Source: an uncultured Proteiniphilum sp.
Lineage (GTDB): Bacteria > Bacteroidota > Bacteroidia > Bacteroidales > Dysgonomonadaceae
Reading direction: 5' to 3'
Assembly (NCBI RefSeq): GCF_937873925.1
Contig: NZ_CALNAT010000167.1
Coordinates: 1 to 25,512 of the forward strand
Length of the DNA: 25,512 bases
A model generated the notes under the pieces. The model did not search any database and was not told the DNA's origin. It saw nothing but the letters and a program-made list of their open reading frames with translations. The position numbers were made by a program, and so were the translations under genes. Positions 7,114-14,762 of the stretch are shown here, in pieces. Numbering within the stretch: the first letter of the stretch is position 1; each line of letters starts with the position of its first letter.

Positions 7114-8317
7114 CCGAAGATTTCCTGTTTCTGGGGTTTCTGTTTCCTGATAAATTGTCCGGCCGTTTTTTACGGGGTTTCCGCCGCTTTTTTCCCTGAT
7201 TTTCCTTCTGGTCATCGAACCGGGTGATACTCTGGTCTCCGAGTATATCACCGGGATACGCTCCGTTCTCCCCGGATTTCTCCTCTGTTTCGACAGTCAG
7301 TTTCAACGGCTTCTCTCCTTTTTTGTTCATCCTGATGATCTCGAATACTCGATCTTTGGAGATAGTCACCAAATTGCCGCCGTTGTACTTATCGGACGAA
7401 TAGGTGATCCTGCCGGAAAAAACATCGGTTTTGAAATGGTAATAGCTGGCATCTTTTGTTTCGAGCACGATCTCACGCGAAGGCAGGGCACGTTGTGCCT
7501 CTACATAAGCATCCACTTCGTAGTTCATACAACACTTCAATTTCCCGCATTGTCCTGCCAATTTCTGCGGATTGATAGAGATATCCTGACATCTGGCAGC
7601 TGAAGTAGAGACCGATACGAAACTCGACATCCAACTGCTACAGCACATTTCGCGTCCGCAAGGGCCAATTCCGCCGATACGGCCGGCTTCCTGACGTGCG
7701 CCTATCTGTTTCATCTCTATCTTTACCTTGAATTCGCCGGCCAGCACTTTGATGAGCTGGCGGAAATCGACCCTCTCGTCTGCAATATAATAGAAGATAG
7801 CTTTGTTGCCGTCGCCCTGATACTCCACGTCGCCGATTTTCATCTTCAGGCCCAGTTCCTCGGCTATCTCCCTGGAACGGATCATGGTGAACTGTTCACG
7901 TGCTTTTGCCTGTTCATACTTCTCCAGGTCGGCAGGACGTGCTATCCGGTAGACCCGTTTCAACCCGCCGTTGGCATCTTCCCTGAAATTGTTCTTCTTC
8001 ATCTGCAACTCAACCAGCTTTCCGGTGAGTGTCACAGTCCCTATGTCGTGTCCGGGTAAAGCCTCCACTGCCACTATATCGCCTAGTTCAAGCTCGATAT
8101 CGTTGCTGTTGATATAATATCCTTTGCGGGTGTTCTTGAACTGAACCTCCACCATCCTTGTCGCTTTCTGAAGCTCGGGAAAGTCGTGTAACCAGTCGTA
8201 GATGTGGAGTTTATTGTTATGGCGGGTACAGCCCCGGCAGCTCTTCGTATTTCTTACGGTCGTCGTGTTCAATGGCACGATATCCGCTAATTTGTCTGAT
8301 AATTGTTCTTTATCCAT
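7097..8317 (-). CDS. PSP1-domain protein, RicT/YaaT-like with Fe-S cysteine signature
   Basis: A homologue of Bacillus RicT (YaaT), a PSP1-domain protein that forms an Fe-S-containing Ric complex acting on RNA processing and phosphorelay. The hallmark cysteine set is present: C220, C225, C226 in IGPCGREMCCSSW, and C257, C262, C263 in GQCGKLKCCMNYE. Additional cysteines occur at 27, 30 and 243. The N-terminal ~50 residues and a C-terminal basic tail (from about 365, rich in K, R and N) are extensions beyond the PSP1 core and typical of Bacteroidota forms. It follows holB by 80 bp and overlaps gldH at its 3' end. Its function in this phylum is not established; association with RNase Y-like turnover is inferred from Bacillus only. 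Confidence 0.85.
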   Translation of the reverse strand: MDKEQLSDKLADIVPLNTTTVRNTKSCRGCTRHNNKLHIYDWLHDFPELQKATRMVEVQFKNTRKGYYINSNDIELELGDIVAVEALPGHDIGTVTLTGKLVELQMKKNNFREDANGGLKRVYRIARPADLEKYEQAKAREQFTMIRSREIAEELGLKMKIGDVEYQGDGNKAIFYYIADERVDFRQLIKVLAGEFKVKIEMKQIGARQEAGRIGGIGPCGREMCCSSWMSSFVSVSTSAARCQDISINPQKLAGQCGKLKCCMNYEVDAYVEAQRALPSREIVLETKDASYYHFKTDVFSGRITYSSDKYNGGNLVTISKDRVFEIIRMNKKGEKPLKLTVETEEKSGENGAYPGDILGDQSITRFDDQKENQGKKRRKPRKKRPDNLSGNRNPRNRKSSGENKE

Positions 8318-8397
8318 ATATATTAAATCGCCCTGTCGCTCCCGGCAGGCGAGACTTTTGATGATAAATAATTAAAAACAGGATGCAAGTTACAAAA

Positions 8398-9507
8398 TTA
8401 TTTTCTTAAAAACATTGTCACTTTCAGACAAAGATCAAGAAAAATAATTTTTGCATTGCCGTTTTGCTCAATCTGGCGATAAGCGAGCGAAAACTCATTG
8501 CTCAGTTCTTCTATATTTTTTTCATTGATGAAAGGAGCGAAACGCTCACCGAACTGCCACTCGTCGCTGTTCAGGTATACCATCTCCGGCGCATCGAGAT
8601 TACTCACAAAATATTCCCGGAACAACCTCAGCGAATAGAGCAGGAAACTTTTTTGCATCTCCCGTCCGATACCTGCAATTTCATTGGCTATCTCTTTTAT
8701 GGCCTTGATCTTACCTGCGAAAGCGTTGCGCATCATCTGCCTGAACAATTCGAAAAAATATTCCGTATGTTCCGATGCCTGTATGATCTCAATGGCTTTT
8801 GTGAAACTGCCATTGGCTATATGGGCTGTTGACCGTGCCCTTTCGAGGTCCAACCCGAATTTCTGTTGCAATACAACCACCATTTCATCCTTTTCAATGG
8901 CACGGATGTGCAACGGCTGGCACCGCGACCAGATTGTCTGCAGTACACTTTCCCTGTCTTCCGAGACCAGGAGGAAGACCGTAAGGTCGGGCGGCTCTTC
9001 TACCAGCTTCAGCAACTTGTTGGCGCACGCTTCGTGCATCTTTTCGGGAAGCCATACGATCATGATCTTGTAAGGAGCCTCATACACCTTGAGGCTAAGC
9101 TTCCGGATGATTTCATCGCTCTCTTTCGAATAAATGATCCCCTGCGCATTTTGCGCGTCAATAAAGTTGAGCCATTGGTTGAGATTGAAGTAACTGTTCT
9201 CCGACAGGAATTCGCGCCATTGAGGCAGATATTGGTCGCTCACCTTCGATTTCACCACGGGAAATACGAAATGGAGGTCGGGATGTGCCAGCTTATCGAA
9301 TTTATGACATGAGGGACATTCGCCGCAGGCATCTTCCGCACCGCGGTTGCTGCAATTCAGATACCTGGCGTAAGCAATGGCCAACGGCAGCTTTCCCACC
9401 CCTTCCGGGCCGTAAAAGATACGGGCATGCGGAATAAACCCCTGGCGCACCGAATTGATCAGGTGCTCTTTTACGTCGTGAAGCCCTATGACATCGCGAA
9501 AATACAT
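8398..9507 (-). CDS. holB: DNA polymerase III delta' subunit (clamp loader)
   Basis: An AAA+ clamp-loader subunit that helps load the sliding clamp at primed sites. Residues 33-40 form the P-loop-like GPEGVGKL, where the usual final S/T is Leu, consistent with the non-hydrolysing delta' role. A zinc module follows with C52, C61, C64, C67. Further along are KLLKLVEEPP (sensor/box VI region) and the WSRCQPL motif (SRC arginine finger). The length of 369 is normal. The ATG at 9507 overlaps the metF stop codon by one base (TGATG), indicating translational coupling. The alternative, a DnaX-like protein, is unlikely at this length and with no tau region. Confidence 0.9.
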   Translation of the reverse strand: MYFRDVIGLHDVKEHLINSVRQGFIPHARIFYGPEGVGKLPLAIAYARYLNCSNRGAEDACGECPSCHKFDKLAHPDLHFVFPVVKSKVSDQYLPQWREFLSENSYFNLNQWLNFIDAQNAQGIIYSKESDEIIRKLSLKVYEAPYKIMIVWLPEKMHEACANKLLKLVEEPPDLTVFLLVSEDRESVLQTIWSRCQPLHIRAIEKDEMVVVLQQKFGLDLERARSTAHIANGSFTKAIEIIQASEHTEYFFELFRQMMRNAFAGKIKAIKEIANEIAGIGREMQKSFLLYSLRLFREYFVSNLDAPEMVYLNSDEWQFGERFAPFINEKNIEELSNEFSLAYRQIEQNGNAKIIFLDLCLKVTMFLRK

Positions 9508-10457
9508 CAGTATATCTCCCGGGCTACCCTATGGACACTTTCGGTAGCCATCAATGAATAAAAATGAATACTGGGAACTTTATTGCGGATCAGCTCCTTA
9601 CACTGTCCGATACACCACTCTACACCGACCTCCTTCGCTTCCTCATCGTCTTTGCATTTGCGAAGCGCCACGGCCAGTTCTTCGGGAATATCCGAACGGA
9701 AAATACGGGGCAGCGCCGTCAGTTGGTTTTTCAGGTGGACCGGTTTGATCCCGGGAATAATGGGAACGGTGATCCCGGCGTCGCGGCAACGGTTCACGAA
9801 CTCAAAATATTTATTGTTATCGAAAAACATTTGCGTAACAAGATATTCAGCGCCGTTATCTACTTTCATCTTGGTATAATAGAGCTCCGATTCCATATTG
9901 GGCGACTCCTCATGCTTTTCCGGGTAGCAGGCCATCCCATAGGAAAAGGGTTCTTCGGGAGGTGTAAAAGAGGAGCCGTCGAACGCGATTCCTTTATTGA
10001 AGTTATTCACCTGTTCCTGAAGGCCGGTAGCGTGGGGATGACAGTCCATTTTCAGCTGCTCCGCATCCAGTTTTTTGGTATCGCCTCTCAGCAACAGCAG
10101 GTCGGTAACCCCCAGAAAGGAGAGGTCGATCAATGCATATTCGGTCTCCTCTTTCGAGAAACCCTGCGAAATCATGTGGGGGACCGCCCGTATCCCGTAT
10201 TTGTTCTGTATGGCGGCAGCGATGGCTACCGAACCGGGTCGTCTCCGCACATTCACTTTCCGGTAGGCGCCGTTTTCATCTTCCCTGTAGATACTCTCGC
10301 TGTGGTGCGTAGTAATATTGATATATTTCGGATCGAATTCCTTCAGACGGTCGATAGCATTGAACACCTGCTGAATACTGTTTCCCTTTAATGGGGGCAG
10401 CAGTTCAAACGAAAAAGCAGTCTTCCTTGTATTGTTAATTAATTCCGAAACCCTCAT
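9507..10457 (-). CDS. metF: 5,10-methylenetetrahydrofolate reductase
   Basis: A flavin-dependent TIM-barrel enzyme reducing 5,10-methylene-THF to 5-methyl-THF for methionine synthesis. Seen are FSFELLPPLKG (15-25, with the conserved Glu18), the THHSES region (50-55), VPHM (92-95), LLLRGD (121-126) and a C-terminal PSIHFYS motif. The frame extends to 10553, but the preceding 32 codons are made of 8-base repeats (encoding NQQISKSVNRQIS-like sequence). The ATG at 10457 is therefore preferred, giving 316 residues, the family's usual size. No SAM or cobalamin riboswitch could be recognised upstream. It is the first gene of the metF-holB-ricT-gldH-DUF2520-kdsC run. Confidence 0.92.
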   Translation of the reverse strand: MRVSELINNTRKTAFSFELLPPLKGNSIQQVFNAIDRLKEFDPKYINITTHHSESIYREDENGAYRKVNVRRRPGSVAIAAAIQNKYGIRAVPHMISQGFSKEETEYALIDLSFLGVTDLLLLRGDTKKLDAEQLKMDCHPHATGLQEQVNNFNKGIAFDGSSFTPPEEPFSYGMACYPEKHEESPNMESELYYTKMKVDNGAEYLVTQMFFDNNKYFEFVNRCRDAGITVPIIPGIKPVHLKNQLTALPRIFRSDIPEELAVALRKCKDDEEAKEVGVEWCIGQCKELIRNKVPSIHFYSLMATESVHRVAREIY

Positions 10458-10497
10458 ACTGATTTGTCGATTTACTGATTTACTGATTTGTTGATTG
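10458..10497. repeat. Five imperfect 8-bp tandem units abutting the metF start codon
   Basis: On the plus strand the units are ACTGATTT, GTCGATTT, ACTGATTT, ACTGATTT and GTTGATTG, without gaps, beginning at the base next to the metF ATG. They therefore make up the 5' leader of metF on the minus strand. The unit shape matches the octad repeats found at 24343-24418. Confidence 0.75.
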
Positions 10498-10503
10498 TAT
10501 GCA

Positions 10504-10734
10504 ACTAAATCGAAGATATTTAGATGTTTTGTGGGGTACTCATTAGTTCGCAAAGAGCGTTAAAAAGAGGAGCTGTCCGAAGCGAAGCAAGTTCTACTCT
10601 TTTAGCGAATATTTGCGTTAAGCCAAGTGAGCAGAGCCAAGCTTGCTTGAGCTATGCCATGGCGAGCAAATATCTAACTTTAGTGAATGAGAGCCAGGAT
10701 GGGTCACAAAACATCGTCAGGCGAATGATTTAGT
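10504..10734. repeat. Structured inverted-repeat intergenic element (~231 bp) between rseP and metF
   Basis: The ends mirror each other. ACTAAATC at 10504-10511 and GATGTTTTGTG at 10523-10533 recur inverted as CACAAAACATC at 10705-10715 and GATTTAGT at 10727-10734, with an 11-base spacer in both arms. The interior has further stems: CGCAAA (about 10549-10554) with TTTGCG (about 10612-10617) plus an AAAAGAG/CTCTTTT pair between them, and ATATTTGC (10609-10616) with GCAAATAT (10666-10673). The ATTTGC segment can join only one of these stems at a time. A 69-residue frame crosses the element but looks like a by-product of the palindromes. I cannot tell whether this is a mobile MITE-like element, an RNA leader or a repeat of another kind. 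Confidence 0.6.
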
Positions 10735-10752
10735 GACAATCAGACAACAGTG

Positions 10753-12075
10753 CTAATTAAAAATAGCCCTTACCACATCCATACCATTGGCATATAACAC
10801 AAGACCTAAAAGCAGGATCATTCCCGCCACCTGGGCATACTCCATAAATTTCTCGTTAGGCTTTCGCCGGGTGATCACCTCATAAATGAGGAACATCACA
10901 TGGCCGCCGTCGAGGGCCGGGATGGGCAGGATATTCATAAAGGCAAGAATCACCGAGAGGAAGGCTGTCATCTTCCAGAACTCTTGCCAGTCCCATTGCG
11001 CAGGGAAGAGGTTCCCGATCGCTCCGAACCCGCCCAGGGATGAAGCGCCCGCTTTGGTGAATACATATTTAAACTGCGCCACATAGTCCTTCAATGTTTG
11101 TATGCCTAATTTAATCCCTGCCGGAAATGATTCGAAGAATCCGTATGTGAGGGTGACGGTCTGATAAACCTGGGATACTCCCATTGCGTAAAAGCCCAAG
11201 GTACCGGCAGAATCTACCTCTACGGTTGTAGTCTGCAGTAATCCGTTCCGGTAATAATCCAGTGCAATCTGCTGGTTACGGCTATTGTCGAGAGCCGCCC
11301 GCAAATCACTGAAGGCCGGCGTGGCCGTGCCATTCACTCCCACAATACTGTCGCCGGCAGCCAGCCCTGCCCGGTCGGCAGCGCTTCCCTCCATTGTCTG
11401 ATATACAACGGCAGGCACCCTGTAGGAGGCAAAACCTTCTTTATCCTTCAGCAGGTTCTCCATCAATCCCTTCTGCATGGTCAATTCAACCTCTTCTCCA
11501 TTGCGCAGCACGGTCACCTTTTCGGCATCAGCTACATCGAGCAGCGTACGCACACCGAAGCGTTCCAGTTCCTTATTATCGGCCCTGAGCAAAATATCTC
11601 CATCCCGGAATCCGGCCTGATGTGCCGCCTGGCTGAATTCCATCCCCTGTGTTACATTTTTCAGGGGGAGATAGGTATCGTTCCAAGCAAAAAGCATCAT
11701 GGAGAAGATAAAAAATGCCAGCAGCAGGTTGAACAATACTCCGGCAACCATCACTAACAGTCGCTGTCCGGCAGGTTTTGAACGAAACTCCCACGGCTCC
11801 GCAGGGCGCGACATCTGCTCCTTGTCCATCGACTCGTCAATCATTCCCGATATTTTCACATAACCGCCCAGTGGCAACCAGCCGATACCGTATTCCGTAT
11901 GACTGTTTTTGGGCTTGTAGCGGAAGAGCGCAAACCATGCATCAAAGAAAAGATAGAATTTTTCTACCCTGATCTTGAACATCCTCGCAAAAATATAATG
12001 TCCGAACTCGTGCACGATGACGAGTATAGACAAACTCAAAATGAGTTGTAATGCCTTAATTAAAAATGTCTCCAT
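10753..12075 (-). CDS. rseP: Site-2 intramembrane zinc metalloprotease RseP
   Basis: A membrane protease of the M50 family that cleaves transmembrane segments of anti-sigma factors and signal-peptide remnants. The zinc site HEFGH is at 22-26 in the first transmembrane helix, and the third ligand region NILPIPALDGGH ends at residue 392 (Asp389). A periplasmic PDZ region (about 205-290, containing GSAADRAGLAAGDSI) lies between transmembrane helices, with a more divergent PDZ-like copy before it. A length of 440 is typical. It starts 41 bp after dxr; pairing of dxr and rseP is conserved in many Bacteria. A hairpin at 12090-12108 lies in the short gap. Confidence 0.93.
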   Translation of the reverse strand: METFLIKALQLILSLSILVIVHEFGHYIFARMFKIRVEKFYLFFDAWFALFRYKPKNSHTEYGIGWLPLGGYVKISGMIDESMDKEQMSRPAEPWEFRSKPAGQRLLVMVAGVLFNLLLAFFIFSMMLFAWNDTYLPLKNVTQGMEFSQAAHQAGFRDGDILLRADNKELERFGVRTLLDVADAEKVTVLRNGEEVELTMQKGLMENLLKDKEGFASYRVPAVVYQTMEGSAADRAGLAAGDSIVGVNGTATPAFSDLRAALDNSRNQQIALDYYRNGLLQTTTVEVDSAGTLGFYAMGVSQVYQTVTLTYGFFESFPAGIKLGIQTLKDYVAQFKYVFTKAGASSLGGFGAIGNLFPAQWDWQEFWKMTAFLSVILAFMNILPIPALDGGHVMFLIYEVITRRKPNEKFMEYAQVAGMILLLGLVLYANGMDVVRAIFN

Positions 12076-12089
12076 TCAGTTATCGTTTG

Positions 12090-12108
12090 ACACACCCAGC
12101 CGGTGTGT
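12090..12108. other. Perfect 7-bp hairpin between dxr and rseP
   Basis: ACACACC (12090-12096) and GGTGTGT (12102-12108) pair perfectly around a 5-base loop. On the minus strand, the direction of transcription, no T run follows, so it is not a classical terminator. It may set relative dxr/rseP mRNA levels or be a processing site. On the plus strand TGCTTTTATC follows. Confidence 0.45.
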
Positions 12109-12116
12109 TGCTTTTA

Positions 12117-13289
12117 TCAATTAGTAAATTTAATTATCTGTTCTCTTGCTATTTCTCTTGCCTGGGCATCGCTTTGCAGATAGTCGCTTAACGAGGGTGA
12201 TTGCACGAACGATGCTTTCCGCATGGTTTTTTCTATCAGACGGCTCATCTGCATATAGCCTATTCCTCCCTGTAAAAACAGTTCTACCGCCACTTCGTTG
12301 GCAGCATTCAGTATGCAGGGCATATTCCCCCCCGAAGCGATAGCTTCATAAGCGAACATAAGGCCGGGGAATCTCTCTTTGTCCGGGGCTTCAAAAGTCA
12401 GTTGCGACAGTTCCAGAAAGTCCAGCGGCCTGACGTCCGATTTCAGCCTGGCAGGATACGAGAAAGCATACTGGATAGGCATACGCATATCGGGTTGCCC
12501 CAACTGGGCCATTACAGACCGGTCTTCGAACTGTACCATGGAGTGAATGATCGATTGGGGATGCACGAGCACTTCGATCTGCGACGGCTTCACGCCAAAC
12601 AACCATTTAGCCTCAATCATCTCAAACCCTTTATTGATAAGCGTAGAGGAATCGATGGTGACCTTCTCGCCCATGTTCCAGTTAGGATGGGCCAATGCCT
12701 CCTTCCGGGTTACATGAAGCAACTGTTCTTTCGAGAAAGTCCGGAAAGGGCCTCCCGAAGCAGTAAGAAATATTTTTTCGATCTTATTGTCGCCTTCGCC
12801 GTTCAGGCACTGGAAGATGGCGGAATGTTCCGAATCGACCGGCAGAACGGGGGTCTTATGTTTCAGCGCAAGCGAGGTAACCAGTTCGCCGGCTACCACC
12901 AACGTCTCTTTATTGGCCAGCGCGATGGCCTTTCCGGCCTTGATGGCATTTATAGTGGGTTTCAACCCCGAAAAGCCAACCATAGCCGTAAGCACCATAT
13001 CGATAGGATCGTCCTGCACCATCTCCTCAATCGCTTTACTCCCGCTCCACACCTTGATGGGCAGGTCGCTCAGGGCAAGTTCCAACTGCTTATATTTCGA
13101 CTCGTTGGCAATTACCACTACCTCGGGGAGATAGGTCCGTGCCTGCTCAATAAGCAACTCAACCCGGTTGTTGGCCACCAAAGCATAAACCCCGAACTTG
13201 TCGGGGTGACAGGAGATAACCTCCAGCGCCTGGGTTCCTATTGAACCGGTAGAGCCTAAAATCGCGATATTTCTTTTTTTATCTTCCAT
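12117..13289 (-). CDS. dxr: 1-deoxy-D-xylulose 5-phosphate reductoisomerase
   Basis: Second enzyme of the MEP isoprenoid pathway, converting DXP to MEP with NADPH. Visible are the NADPH loop ILGSTGSIGTQ (10-20), ALANKETLVVAGE, the metal-site region PVDSEHSAIFQCL, TASGGPF and NWNMGEKVTIDSST. The frame is open to 13331, but the ATG at 13289 (MEDKKRNIAIL) puts the Rossmann fold at the N-terminus and lies downstream of a promoter at 13320-13327, so it is chosen; the length is 390, as usual. It is followed by rseP. It has its own promoter and need not depend on rimM transcription. Confidence 0.95.
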   Translation of the reverse strand: MEDKKRNIAILGSTGSIGTQALEVISCHPDKFGVYALVANNRVELLIEQARTYLPEVVVIANESKYKQLELALSDLPIKVWSGSKAIEEMVQDDPIDMVLTAMVGFSGLKPTINAIKAGKAIALANKETLVVAGELVTSLALKHKTPVLPVDSEHSAIFQCLNGEGDNKIEKIFLTASGGPFRTFSKEQLLHVTRKEALAHPNWNMGEKVTIDSSTLINKGFEMIEAKWLFGVKPSQIEVLVHPQSIIHSMVQFEDRSVMAQLGQPDMRMPIQYAFSYPARLKSDVRPLDFLELSQLTFEAPDKERFPGLMFAYEAIASGGNMPCILNAANEVAVELFLQGGIGYMQMSRLIEKTMRKASFVQSPSLSDYLQSDAQAREIAREQIIKFTN

Positions 13290-13319
13290 CGCGGGAACAA
13301 TAATGTGCTGTAAAACGTG

Positions 13320-13327
13320 CAAAGATA
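13320..13327 (-). promoter_or_regulatory. -7 promoter element for dxr-rseP
   Basis: The minus strand reads TATCTTTG, an exact TAnnTTTG match, with predicted start near 13313 and a ~24-base leader to the dxr ATG. It supports the shorter dxr start. The -33 region has no obvious TTTG at the ideal distance. Confidence 0.6.
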
Positions 13328-13393
13328 GCAAAAATCGGCGTGGTTTCTCTACGGATTGGCCGGGGAGTTACGATTATTTTCCTCATGCCGGTT

Positions 13394-13915
13394 TTACTCT
13401 TCGATCAGCCCTTCCGGAAGATACATCTCGATCAGGTTATTCTCCTCATCGATAGCGGCTATAAATTCCTCCGCGGCAGGGATCAGATATTCTTTCCCGT
13501 CTTTTTTCACGATAAAGAGCACATTCATGGTAGAGTCATCCACCTCCTCTATAACGCCAAGTTTTTCCCCATGCTGGTCAATGACGATAAAACCCGTAAA
13601 ATAATCCCAGCCGGCTTCCGCTTGTTCCGCCGGAGATTTTATCCGTTCGCGCGGAAGAAAAACATGGGTGTTGACATATCGTGCCGCCGTTATCTCATCG
13701 TCCACATCTTCGAACTTCACCCGGGCCGTCACATCGGTTGAATAAATAAACTCCTCTATAAAAAAGGGCACGGGAATACCTTCTATTTCCAGGAAATAAT
13801 ATTCCGTCTCCACGTCGGCATACTCCGCCTTCCGGAACCGGATGACAATTTCGCCCCTTATCCCGTAGGGCTTCTGTGTGCTTCCAACCTGAAGGATATC
13901 TTTTTTGGAAATCAC
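13394..13915 (-). CDS. rimM: Ribosome maturation factor RimM
   Basis: A 30S-assembly factor that binds ribosomal protein S19 and assists 16S rRNA head maturation. The N-terminal RimM domain carries VGSTQKPYGIRGEI (10-23). The C-terminal PRC-barrel half contains DYFTGFIVIDQHGEKLGVIEEV and the KEYLIPAAEEFI motif. At 173 residues it has normal length. It begins 6 bp after the DUF4290 stop codon, so the two are likely translationally coupled. dxr follows after 104 bp with its own promoter. Confidence 0.93.
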   Translation of the reverse strand: MISKKDILQVGSTQKPYGIRGEIVIRFRKAEYADVETEYYFLEIEGIPVPFFIEEFIYSTDVTARVKFEDVDDEITAARYVNTHVFLPRERIKSPAEQAEAGWDYFTGFIVIDQHGEKLGVIEEVDDSTMNVLFIVKKDGKEYLIPAAEEFIAAIDEENNLIEMYLPEGLIEE

Positions 13916-13921
13916 TCCCCG

Positions 13922-14515
13922 TTATTTTCTGCGTTGATACTTGATATTTTTCAATTTATCCCGGCTGGCGTTTACTTTCACCTCAGGGATAACATACTTT
14001 TCCGCGTCGATCTTGATCTGACCTTCCGACAATGCGTACAGATCGTGAAAGATCTTCTGATCATCCGCCTCCTTGTTCCATTGGGAATAGGAGCGCTTCA
14101 TCTGGCTGAGTAACAACTTCACCAGGTAATTTTTCTTGTCGCCCTCCTCCATATTGGAAGCGATCCTGATCATCCTTTCCATGATTTTACCATAATGACG
14201 ATACTGCATGGTGGGGCGGCTGTAATCGAGATGTCCGGGGGGAGTGTTCAGTTCCTCCCTTGTGATCACTTCGTAGGGATATTCGATATCGAGTTTAAAA
14301 TCCGACATAATAGCCAGATGATCCCATAGAATATGTTTGAAGTTGTTGACATCACGAAGATGGGGAAACATACTTCCCATAATATCGATAACGGTATAGG
14401 CACATTTTTTGCGATCTTCGGGATTTTTAATTCCCACGCAGTGGTCTACCATATTCTGGATATTACGTCCATATTCCGGCAACGCCAGCTTTTTCATTTG
14501 TGTGTTGTATTGCAT
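13922..14515 (-). CDS. DUF4290-family conserved protein
   Basis: A 197-residue protein of the Bacteroidota-specific DUF4290 family, function unknown. It opens MQYNTQMKKLALPEYGRNIQ, which is characteristic, followed by MVDHCVGI, a KCAYTVIDIMG segment and a central HLRDVNNFKHILWDHLAIMS stretch that reads like a helical bundle. It ends in a short basic tail (NIKYQRRK). There is no signal peptide or membrane segment, so it should be cytoplasmic. From memory, in many Bacteroidales murA lies between this gene and rimM; here they are 6 bp apart with no murA. The start at 14515 matches the family's usual N-terminus. Confidence 0.85.
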   Translation of the reverse strand: MQYNTQMKKLALPEYGRNIQNMVDHCVGIKNPEDRKKCAYTVIDIMGSMFPHLRDVNNFKHILWDHLAIMSDFKLDIEYPYEVITREELNTPPGHLDYSRPTMQYRHYGKIMERMIRIASNMEEGDKKNYLVKLLLSQMKRSYSQWNKEADDQKIFHDLYALSEGQIKIDAEKYVIPEVKVNASRDKLKNIKYQRRK

Positions 14516-14603
14516 CTCTGTATTGCTTTATCATTTGTCCGGAGGCATCGGAACATCCTCACATCCGGTTTTATTTCTGTTATATATTATTTATCTGATT
14601 TCA

Positions 14604-14755
14604 AAGAGTCAAGAACCAAGAGTCAAGACTTCAGAATTTAATTACGTCTATTTTTAATTCAAAATCCTATGATTTTACAAACTTCTAATCACCGTTCCAC
14701 CTTCCCGCTTCTTCACTTCCCGCTTCAAATTTCAATCATTGTATCATTAGCACAT
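14604..14755. repeat. Phased degenerate repeats in convergent arms before DUF4290
   Basis: Bases 14604-14638 contain 7-base units (AAGAGTC, AAGAACC, AAGAGTC, AAGACTT, CAGAATT), with AAGAGTCAAGA recurring exactly at a 14-base spacing (14604 and 14618). From about 14690 to 14730 the minus strand has GAAGCGG/GAAGTGA/GAAGCGG/GAAGGTG-type heptads, and to about 14755 8-base AATGTGCT/AATGATAC/AATGATTG units. The arms are thus purine-rich on opposite strands, the same design as 3500-3643. They fill most of the 247-bp gap between the glucosaminidase and DUF4290 genes. Confidence 0.6.
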
Positions 14756-14762
14756 TCAACTG

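Noticed and set aside
9564..10391. 275-residue plus-strand frame
   Set aside because: Antisense to metF with no recognisable domains; a shadow frame.
10524..10733. A 69-residue plus-strand frame in the rseP-metF gap
   Set aside because: It coincides with the inverted-repeat element, lacks a family pattern, and its sequence is explained by palindromic DNA.
10458..10752. SAM or cobalamin riboswitch for metF
   Set aside because: None of the conserved core sequences of these riboswitches could be recognised; only inverted repeats are seen.
12402..13244. 280-residue plus-strand frame
   Set aside because: Antisense to dxr, whose motifs are complete; no promoter or coding features of its own.
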